Below, one piece after another: positions 54,158 through 61,216 of a stretch of 64,000 bases of DNA (positions within the stretch are counted from its first letter, which is position 1; every line of letters starts with the position of its first letter). A program made the translations under genes and the position numbers. The notes beneath the pieces are model-generated. The model did no database searches, had not been told where the DNA came from, and saw only the letters and a program-made list of their open reading frames with translations. Source of the DNA: Ignavibacteriales bacterium (lineage in GTDB: Bacteria; Bacteroidota; Ignavibacteria; Ignavibacteriales; Ignavibacteriaceae); contig JAAYVN010000055.1 of NCBI GenBank assembly GCA_012517155.1, forward strand, positions 1-64,000, given 5' to 3'.

Positions 54158-57055
54158 ATGAGTACCGGCACGTTACGGTATTTATTAATTTTTCTCTTTT
54201 TCAGTATTCAGCTTTTCCCTCAGGCGGGGAGTGAATCCCTTAAAGCCGAAGCCCAGAAACAGATGGCTCTGGGGCGCTACGGTGAGGCTATTGAACTGAT
54301 TAACAAATATATTACCGCGAACCCCCAGAAAGCTGACGGTTATAATATAAGAGGACTTTGCTACGAGAAAAGAAATCAACTCGAGTTAGCTGTCTATGAT
54401 TTTAGAAATGCCCGCAAACTTGCCCCCAATAATAAAGAAATAGCGAATAACCTCGCCAGAGCTACTCAAACCTGGTATGACCAGCTCTACCTGAAAATAG
54501 AAGGACACAGAAGGGAAATTGCCATAGATCCCGGAAAAGCAGTTAATTATCTGGAGATTGGTAAGTGCTACAAAAATTTAGGGCAGTGGGGGCTTGCCGA
54601 AGAATGGTATGATGAGTATATTAAGCGGGAAGCTCCAAGCGCTGATGAGGTGATAAGATATACAGAGATACTCGCAAAAAATAACCACATTGAAAAAGGG
54701 GAAAAAATACTCAAAGAATACGTCGAAAAATATCCAAAAGATCACCGACTTTGGAGCAGATATGGTTATTTTACCCTTTGGCTGGGAAAAACTAAAATAG
54801 CCATTGAGGCATTTGAAACTGCTTTACAACTCAGACCATTTTTCCTTGAGGCTGAGGATGGATTGCGTCAAGCCCAGGGAAAGAGCTACGTCTATTCGAT
54901 TAATGACACATCATATAATGCACGGGTTAGTGTACAGGGAAAAACAGAAGTAATCAAACCCCCGGTACCACAGGAATATGCGATTGATAAATATTACAGG
55001 ATGCTGAAAAATAATCCTGATGACAACGAAACAAGGTTTAAACTCATTGAGGAACTTAAGAAAGTTAAACGCTACGAAGAGGCATATCAGCAGCTTGAAC
55101 TTCTTGCAGATGAATATAGTGGGCAGGAGAGATTTGATGGATTGCTGACTGAAGTTGTTGCGGCTAGGGACAGCCTGAACCAGGAAAAGGTCACTGTGGC
55201 ACGTGAAGAATTTGAAAGAGATCCCGATAATAAATCGAGCTTGTTAAAATTAGTTGAGTCATTGAACAGAGTTAGTTTGTTCGATGAATCCATGGCAGCA
55301 TTATCTTCCTACTTTGACCAGCATCCGGATGAACAGGATCTGGACCTAAGATTTAATTATGCCCAGACATCCGCTTGGAATAAGGGGTATAATGTTGCAG
55401 AGGAACAACTTGCATATATTCTTGACAAAGATCCCGATAACCTGAAATTTAAATTACTGGGAGCACAGTTATCCGCTTGGACAGAACAGAATCTCGACAG
55501 GGGTACTGAGTTTACTCAGGATATTTTAGCGAAACAACCTAACAATTTTGACGCTATTTTGGCTGCGGGTCTTATTGAGGTTCATAAGAAAAATTTCGAC
55601 GGCGCATCGGCATTCGTTGAACAGGCGAGGAGTATTAGACCAAAATCAAATGATCTTTCCACTCTGGAATTAAGAATTGAATTTGAAAAAATGCGCTTCG
55701 AAGAAGAGAAACTTCGTGAGATCCTTGAAGAAGGACAAAGATTACTGGAAAACGGGGATTGCGAAGGCGCTAAGACGAAATATGATGAGTATATGTCTCT
55801 AACTCCGGAAAATAGACTGGTTCAAAAAGAGTATGCCGATATTTTGGTCTGTTTGAAGGACTTTGACAGGGCTATAGAAATATATACTAATTTAATAGAC
55901 CAGGAATACGAGTTTGACTATGATTTTGAGCGGGCTAAAGTATACCTCTATAAAGGAGATTCGCTTAAAGCTGTTGAGGAATTACAAAGACTGAGAGTGG
56001 AACAACCCGATAATTTCCTGCTTAATCTTTTTCTTGGAGATGCTTATCAGCAAGTTGGAAAATACAAACTGGCAAGGGAAACTTTTGAAGGGATGCAGTC
56101 AATGGATCTGGATTCAACGCAAAGAGCACTTGTTGATCAAAGAATTAGTTGGCTTCCGGTTACAGGAGTGGTCTCTTTTATAAAGAATTTTCCAACTTAC
56201 TTGTTTTTATACCCTTACTATGCCTATTTTGATGACAACACGGAGTTCGGACTTCAACAATACGGATTAAAAGCAGAACTTGGTTTGCTTACGTGGATGT
56301 CCGTTGGCGCAGGTTATAGCAAAGGTCAGTACAGAGGCACCCTTGCTTCAAATCTGCAGAATAGCATTAGTTACACAACTGTTACAACCGGACTGTACAT
56401 AAATATTGCTAATTTAGTATCTGTGGGAGGCAATATTGGCTCAAAGCTTTTTTCGGATAACATAAAGCGAGAAGTAATGGATTTCTTTGCCCGTTCAGAG
56501 AAAGACAGCCTTTATTATTTGTCACTCGGTTGGAATAAATCAGATGCTACGGAGATACTTTATTCCAAGCAACTTATATTTTCAAACCTTAATGCGGAAA
56601 TGTATTCTTTCAGTGGTTGGTATCTTCACAACCTGCTGTGGAAAGTTTTAGCAAATTATAAAATGATAAATGTAGGCGACGGGAACAAAGGGGAAATATA
56701 CGACTTGAGAGTTGGAAGGTACTGGGGAGAGGGAATTATTGCAGGTTATGAATATGCAGTGACCAATTTTATTAGAAGATCCACTCTTTACTTCTCACCG
56801 CAAAATTTTGAAACTCACTCCGTCTGGGGTGAGTACGATGCTCTGAAGGATGAAGATTATTCCTTGATTCTAGGAGGAAAAATAGGGTTGATTCCGGAGA
56901 GCAATTACATACTTTCAGACTTTTTCATAACTTATAAAACACTTCTGATAAAAAATTTATCTTTACAAGCGACCGGGAGACTGGGAAGGACTTTCAGAGA
57001 AAATACATCTTATAAATCCCGCGCCTTGCAAATACAATTAATGTGGGGTTTGTAG
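54158..57055 (+). CDS. TPR-repeat protein with C-terminal outer-membrane beta-barrel (polysaccharide exporter type)
   Basis: A signal peptide (about 1-24) is followed by many tetratricopeptide repeats (about 25-670, for example GRYGEAIELINKYITANPQ and NGDCEGAKTKYDEYMSLTPE) and a C-terminal barrel of about 290 residues rich in alternating aromatic strands, ending IQLMWGL. This is the layout of PgaA, PelB and BcsC, which pass a polysaccharide through the periplasm and outer membrane. Overall identity to any of them is not evident, so it is an analogue by architecture. ATG 54158 is preferred over TTG 54152. It lies between the ATPase and the GT2 synthase genes. Confidence 0.8.
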   Translation: MSTGTLRYLLIFLFFSIQLFPQAGSESLKAEAQKQMALGRYGEAIELINKYITANPQKADGYNIRGLCYEKRNQLELAVYDFRNARKLAPNNKEIANNLARATQTWYDQLYLKIEGHRREIAIDPGKAVNYLEIGKCYKNLGQWGLAEEWYDEYIKREAPSADEVIRYTEILAKNNHIEKGEKILKEYVEKYPKDHRLWSRYGYFTLWLGKTKIAIEAFETALQLRPFFLEAEDGLRQAQGKSYVYSINDTSYNARVSVQGKTEVIKPPVPQEYAIDKYYRMLKNNPDDNETRFKLIEELKKVKRYEEAYQQLELLADEYSGQERFDGLLTEVVAARDSLNQEKVTVAREEFERDPDNKSSLLKLVESLNRVSLFDESMAALSSYFDQHPDEQDLDLRFNYAQTSAWNKGYNVAEEQLAYILDKDPDNLKFKLLGAQLSAWTEQNLDRGTEFTQDILAKQPNNFDAILAAGLIEVHKKNFDGASAFVEQARSIRPKSNDLSTLELRIEFEKMRFEEEKLREILEEGQRLLENGDCEGAKTKYDEYMSLTPENRLVQKEYADILVCLKDFDRAIEIYTNLIDQEYEFDYDFERAKVYLYKGDSLKAVEELQRLRVEQPDNFLLNLFLGDAYQQVGKYKLARETFEGMQSMDLDSTQRALVDQRISWLPVTGVVSFIKNFPTYLFLYPYYAYFDDNTEFGLQQYGLKAELGLLTWMSVGAGYSKGQYRGTLASNLQNSISYTTVTTGLYINIANLVSVGGNIGSKLFSDNIKREVMDFFARSEKDSLYYLSLGWNKSDATEILYSKQLIFSNLNAEMYSFSGWYLHNLLWKVLANYKMINVGDGNKGEIYDLRVGRYWGEGIIAGYEYAVTNFIRRSTLYFSPQNFETHSVWGEYDALKDEDYSLILGGKIGLIPESNYILSDFFITYKTLLIKNLSLQATGRLGRTFRENTSYKSRALQIQLMWGL

Positions 57056-57060
57056 ATAGT

Positions 57061-57081
57061 TTTGTTTCATTTTGAGACAAA
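57061..57081. promoter_or_regulatory. Inverted repeat site 1 upstream of the GT2 synthase gene
   Basis: TTTGTTTCA-TTT-TGAGACAAA differs from the perfect site at 52758-52778 in one base of the left arm. It begins six bases after the stop of the TPR-barrel gene and lies about 235 bases upstream of the sigma-54 element. Confidence 0.6.
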
Positions 57082-57089
57082 TTTCTTCA

Positions 57090-57110
57090 ATAATCTCAAA
57101 TTGAGACAAA
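57090..57110. promoter_or_regulatory. Inverted repeat site 2 upstream of the GT2 synthase gene
   Basis: ATAATCTCA-AAT-TGAGACAAA shares the full right arm and the TCTCA core of the left arm with the other two sites. Its centre is 29 bases from that of site 1, about three helical turns, so both would face the same side of the DNA. This suits cooperative binding of an enhancer-binding protein. Confidence 0.55.
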
Positions 57111-57176
57111 ATTTTATTCCCGGAACTTATTTGCCCGGAAATTTATTCTCAGATAAGTGATCAAGATATAAATAAT

Positions 57177-57200
57177 GCCTCGTAAAAGAGGTGTTTTTTT
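57177..57200 (+). terminator. Weak hairpin and T-run between the TPR-barrel and GT2 genes
   Basis: GCCTC-GTAAAA-GAGGT (57177-57192, one G:T pair) is followed by G and seven T (57194-57200). The short stem would give partial termination. It separates the upstream transcript from the GT2 promoter at 57307-57322. Confidence 0.45.
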
Positions 57201-57306
57201 CGTAATTTTGCGTAGATAATAGCAAATATTTTTTATATTTTATACTCTTTCTCTAATGTGTGTAATTTTGATTTTTAATTTGACCAGAATGAAAATATCT
57301 GCATTA

Positions 57307-57322
57307 TGGCATTATTTTTGCA
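57307..57322 (+). promoter_or_regulatory. Sigma-54-type promoter of the GT2 synthase gene
   Basis: TGGCATTATTTTTGCA has GG at 57308-57309 and GC at 57320-57321, exactly ten bases between, and agrees fully with the -24/-12 consensus TGGCAY-N4-TTTGCA. Transcription would start near 57333, 16 bases before ATG 57349. The stretch also contains TATTTTTG, the -7 box of the housekeeping promoter, but no TTTG or TTG lies 19-21 bases upstream. Sigma-54 is therefore the better reading, supported by the two upstream inverted repeats. Confidence 0.65.
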
Positions 57323-57348
57323 CTATGTTTTATAATTAATGGTAAAAA

Positions 57349-58761
57349 ATGAGTAAAAAAGAGAGAATACGAAAGACACTACTAACACTTGCGAACACGC
57401 AAGTGGGCCATGTGGACTATGATGAAAAAAAGAGAAAGATCATAAAAAGAATGATTACCTCAGGTATGACTTCTTTTTTGATGATATTAATAATATACTT
57501 TTCTCTCCCGTACACAATGTTTAATATGGGCTCGCTTTTTGAGTATTCCACTCTTGTGTCATTATTCCTCTTTTTAATTGTTCTCCTTTTCAGATACTTT
57601 ATTTTACTGGTATTGGCTTATTTATACCTGAATGAGTACACATTCAAATCTGCGGAAGGTTTTTATCCATTCGTTTCTATTATTGTACCAGTTTATAATG
57701 AAGGGAAAGTGCTTGCCGATTCAATCTATTCGTTGTTAAAACTTGATTATTCAAATTATGAGATTATTATTGTGAATGATGGGTCTACTGACGATACTTT
57801 TGATGTTGGGAAGGAACTTGTAGGCTATCAGAGGGGGAAGTACAACGATGTAAAAGTATCTATGATAAATAAACCAAACGGTGGCAAAGCAAAAGCATTG
57901 AATGCCGGGATAAGTTACAGCAATTCCGATCTTGTATTATGTATGGATGGAGACTCCACACTAAGCGAGGAAACTTTAAAAGTTGCAGTAAGACACTTTG
58001 CTGACCCTGCTATAGGAGCAGTTGCGGGTAATGTGAAGGTGCTGAACAGGAAGAAGTTGTTTACTGATTTGCAGGCGCTTGAATATATTGAGGGATTAAA
58101 CATGGCTCGCGCAGCACAGAGTTTTACACGCCTTGTTAATATTATCCCTGGACCAATTGGGATATTCAGAAAGAAAGCAATTGAGGATGCGGGTTATTAT
58201 AGTAGTGATACATTTGCAGAAGATGCGGATCTGACTTTGAAAGTACTTGCGAGTGGATGGAAGATATATTATGAACCGCTTGCCATTTCTTATACTGAAG
58301 CTCCTGTAAAATTGCATCAGCTTCTTAAACAAAGATATCGCTGGACAAGAGGAATATTGCAGGCAATCAGAAAGCACCAGAAACTACTCGTGAATCCCTC
58401 CATTAATTTTGGAGTTACAGTCATATTATGGATGATGTTCTATGAGGCATTTATATGGCCTATTATGGACATTTTTGCAAATCTGTTCTTTATCTTCGTT
58501 GCGTTGATTTACGGGTTTTCATCACTGCTCTTTTTCTGGTGGGCCGGATTAGCATTGTTGGATATGACTACCGCACTGTATTGTGTCGCAGTGGAAAAAG
58601 AAGAAGTGAGATTAGTGCCCTATGCTCTAATATACAGATTGTTTTTCATTTTAACAATTGACGTTTGTAAAGTGATGTCCCTGATAGAAGAATTCCTTGG
58701 GTTTGAGATGACCTGGGGAAAACTGGAGAGAATCGGACTATCTCAAACTGGAAAGAAATAA
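57349..58761 (+). CDS. Processive family 2 glycosyltransferase (polysaccharide synthase)
   Basis: Two membrane helices (about 38-58 and 68-94) precede a GT-A domain with Asp144 (VNDGS), the DxD Asp200/Asp202 (MDGDS), the ED pair Glu291/Asp292 (FAEDAD) and the acceptor motif Q328-x-x-R331-W332 (KQRYRW). Further helices follow (about 360-440). These are the motifs of processive synthases such as PgaC, cellulose and hyaluronan synthase. There is no PilZ domain. The sugar is unknown, but the PgaC-like layout with a deacetylase-like neighbour makes a hexosamine polymer plausible. It has its own promoter and is followed by a small membrane protein gene after 15 bases. Confidence 0.92.
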   Translation: MSKKERIRKTLLTLANTQVGHVDYDEKKRKIIKRMITSGMTSFLMILIIYFSLPYTMFNMGSLFEYSTLVSLFLFLIVLLFRYFILLVLAYLYLNEYTFKSAEGFYPFVSIIVPVYNEGKVLADSIYSLLKLDYSNYEIIIVNDGSTDDTFDVGKELVGYQRGKYNDVKVSMINKPNGGKAKALNAGISYSNSDLVLCMDGDSTLSEETLKVAVRHFADPAIGAVAGNVKVLNRKKLFTDLQALEYIEGLNMARAAQSFTRLVNIIPGPIGIFRKKAIEDAGYYSSDTFAEDADLTLKVLASGWKIYYEPLAISYTEAPVKLHQLLKQRYRWTRGILQAIRKHQKLLVNPSINFGVTVILWMMFYEAFIWPIMDIFANLFFIFVALIYGFSSLLFFWWAGLALLDMTTALYCVAVEKEEVRLVPYALIYRLFFILTIDVCKVMSLIEEFLGFEMTWGKLERIGLSQTGKK

Positions 58762-58776
58762 TATTCGGAGAAGAAA

Positions 58777-59247
58777 ATGGAATTAATACCAATTTTAGCT
58801 ACAATCATTTTAGTATCAACCATAAGCACATTTATTCTGGCTATCGGTGCTTATATACTTTATAAGGTCAGGGAGCGAAGAGGAAGACAAGTAGCGGTTC
58901 CGCAACCAGATAAGATTCAGGCTGAGTTGCTTACTCCGGAAGCTCAGGAAAGAGGTTTAACCCAGGAGGCAGGAATGCAAGCCGGGCAGATTGTTTACGA
59001 ACAACCGATTGTTCCAGAGCCCCAGGAACCGATATTTGTTCAGCATAGAGCAACTATTCCTCAACCTGTACAGACAAGATTTACACCCTCACAGCAGTAT
59101 GTGGCTCAAAAGCAGGATCAGCAACAACCCGTGAAGCAGCAAACCAGTTCAAAAACAGCTGAGCAGAAATTTTTGAAAATAACTTCCGAAGGATATGTTC
59201 CCTTAAAGGACAATAAGAAAGATGCTGGAGCATTAAAGTGGAGATAA
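58777..59247 (+). CDS. Small membrane protein with Gln/Pro-rich cytoplasmic tail
   Basis: 156 residues: one strong membrane helix (about 4-28, IPILATIILVSTISTFILAI), then a basic stretch (KVRERRGRQ) and a Gln/Pro/Glu-rich, probably unstructured region (about 40-130) with a short conserved-looking end (ITSEGYVPLKDNKKDAGALKW). No family recognised. A small membrane partner next to the synthase recalls PgaD. A good Shine-Dalgarno (CGGAGAAG) precedes the ATG. The stop overlaps the next gene by ten bases. Confidence 0.72.
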   Translation: MELIPILATIILVSTISTFILAIGAYILYKVRERRGRQVAVPQPDKIQAELLTPEAQERGLTQEAGMQAGQIVYEQPIVPEPQEPIFVQHRATIPQPVQTRFTPSQQYVAQKQDQQQPVKQQTSSKTAEQKFLKITSEGYVPLKDNKKDAGALKWR

Positions 59248-61202
59248 ATCCGGTTGTAACGAATACCCAAGCACCTCAAAAGACCAAGGAAAAGAAAGTC
59301 CGAAAGCGGACTTCCATGTCAATAAACGGGTTAACTCTTTTTATTATTGGTGCAGTATTTGTTGTTCTTTCATTTTTAACTTTCCAGTTGGTTATGAAGG
59401 GAGTTTACGGGTCATTCAGTCTTACTAAGACAATACCTTCGCTGGAATATGTAAATAACATGTTCGGGAAGAAGTATGTTGAAGTTGCGATACTTAATTC
59501 AAAGTACACTGAAAACAGACAACCGGCAGGAAGCACATGGTTGTCAGACAACATTATCACCTGGCAGAGGTTTCTTGATAATATTAAAGTAGAATATGAT
59601 ATTATCGGAGATTTAGACCTCGAGGAAGGAAGACACTGGAAGTATTCGATGCTTATACTGCCAGGGTCGCAAGCATTAAGTGACAATGAATTAGTGGCAA
59701 TCAAAAAATTTATTGACAGGGGTGGCTCCGTTTTTGCAACGGGGGGAACGGCATCCTATTCAGCAGATGGCAAGTGGCGTGGCTGGCAATTCTTAACTGA
59801 GATATTTGGGGTAAAGTTCATAAAAGATTTCAAGAATGAAGAGTTACAGACCCATCTTCACACTCTAAGAGGTAATTTACCTTTAACAGCAAATATTCCT
59901 ACCGGTTACCCAATGAAGATTGCTACCTGGGACAGACCTATAGCAGTAGAAGTTTTAGAACCCAGGACTACTCAGGTGAGTTTCTGGTACAATTATCGTC
60001 AAGATTCAGGACTGGTTCGAGAAGAAGTCAGGAAGTCAGCCGGAATTATTAACGGGACTTACGGAAGGGGCCGGTTTATCTGGTTTGGGTTTGAGCTTAA
60101 TGCAGTAATTGGTGTTCAGGAGGACTTTGTGGTATTTGACAGACTGTTTCAGAATGGAATGGCATGGTTGAATTACAAAAATATCGGATACATAAAAGAC
60201 TGGCCTGGTAATTATGAAGCGGCTGCAATCATTGTACCTCAATTGACTGAAGAAATTGATAATATAAACAATTTATTACCAATATTGGGCGCTAATGGGG
60301 TAAGGGCGGATTTCATGATTGACCCCGGACTTGTGAGTTCGCGTCCGGATCTTGTGACGCGAATAATGAATTATGGGAATCTTGGGGCAATAATTGATAT
60401 TGGCTATCTGCAGTTCATAAGTGATACATCGAGTAAACTTGACGATTATAAAACTCAATCGGGAAGGATTGAGGATGTAAAGAAACTAAAACTCGGAGAT
60501 CAAAAGTCAATTTTCAAAGGTATGATCCCAACTTATGGTCTTTTTGATGACAATACTGTTACTGCTCTGGTAAATAACAGGTTTTATTATGTTATGACAG
60601 ATTCATTGACGGATAGATCAGTTCCGAGAACAATTATCAAAGGGGACAGACCAATTATTTCAATCACAAAAACAGCAAGGGATGATTTCAGAGTGATAAG
60701 AGATTTGGGATTAACGGAACCTGAGTTCCAGTTATATACATATAAAGAGGATGTGGACCGTGTGTTGTTTGAGGGGGGATTGTATGTATTCAAACTTCAT
60801 ACCGAACATCAGTGCAAAGCTCAATATGTTCAGGTTGTCTCAGAATTAATTAAGTACATGAAGTCGAAGAATATCTGGGTGACTAATGCAATGGACATTT
60901 ATAATTGGTGGGTGAGAAAGAATAAAATTGAAATGAGGGTGGATTTCCGAAGCAATACCAGAATGGCGGTAACAGTTTCGAATCCAGGATACGAATACTT
61001 AAATGAATTCCTGGTAAATATTAATTTACAGAGACCAGCCAAAAACATAAGGATAACTGCGGAAATTATAGGCACAGAAATTCCTAATTTCACTTATGAT
61101 GAACAAAACAAGATCCTTTATCTATCTATCAAGAACTTAAAACCTGGCAAATCGCGTATTTACTACATTGATTATGATGTGGTTAAAGAGAATTTATTAT
61201 AA
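59238..61202 (+). CDS. Membrane-anchored protein with amidotransferase-like and degenerate NodB-like deacetylase domains
   Basis: A basic N-terminal tail and one membrane helix (about 30-50) are followed by a Rossmann-like domain (about 75-300) with LILPGSQALSDNELVAIKKF and GGSVFATGG, typical of the class-I-amidotransferase-like fold found in PelA and beta-galactosidase trimerisation domains. Residues about 315-560 fold like a polysaccharide deacetylase (EAAAIIVPQLTEEI, GVRADFMIDP, FKLHTEHQ) but lack the D-D and H-x-x-x-H metal residues, so it is probably inactive or acts differently. A C-terminal beta domain closes it. The start is GTG 59238. It follows the small membrane protein within the synthase operon. 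Confidence 0.75.
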   Translation: MEINPVVTNTQAPQKTKEKKVRKRTSMSINGLTLFIIGAVFVVLSFLTFQLVMKGVYGSFSLTKTIPSLEYVNNMFGKKYVEVAILNSKYTENRQPAGSTWLSDNIITWQRFLDNIKVEYDIIGDLDLEEGRHWKYSMLILPGSQALSDNELVAIKKFIDRGGSVFATGGTASYSADGKWRGWQFLTEIFGVKFIKDFKNEELQTHLHTLRGNLPLTANIPTGYPMKIATWDRPIAVEVLEPRTTQVSFWYNYRQDSGLVREEVRKSAGIINGTYGRGRFIWFGFELNAVIGVQEDFVVFDRLFQNGMAWLNYKNIGYIKDWPGNYEAAAIIVPQLTEEIDNINNLLPILGANGVRADFMIDPGLVSSRPDLVTRIMNYGNLGAIIDIGYLQFISDTSSKLDDYKTQSGRIEDVKKLKLGDQKSIFKGMIPTYGLFDDNTVTALVNNRFYYVMTDSLTDRSVPRTIIKGDRPIISITKTARDDFRVIRDLGLTEPEFQLYTYKEDVDRVLFEGGLYVFKLHTEHQCKAQYVQVVSELIKYMKSKNIWVTNAMDIYNWWVRKNKIEMRVDFRSNTRMAVTVSNPGYEYLNEFLVNINLQRPAKNIRITAEIIGTEIPNFTYDEQNKILYLSIKNLKPGKSRIYYIDYDVVKENLL

Positions 61203-61216
61203 TTCAATTTAATAAA

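Larger units (their letters stand above)
57056..57348. other. 293-base regulatory spacer upstream of the GT2 synthase gene
   Basis: It holds, in order, two inverted-repeat sites, the weak terminator, an AT-rich stretch without a gene, the sigma-54-like promoter and a 26-base leader. No protein frame of note was found. Confidence 0.7.
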
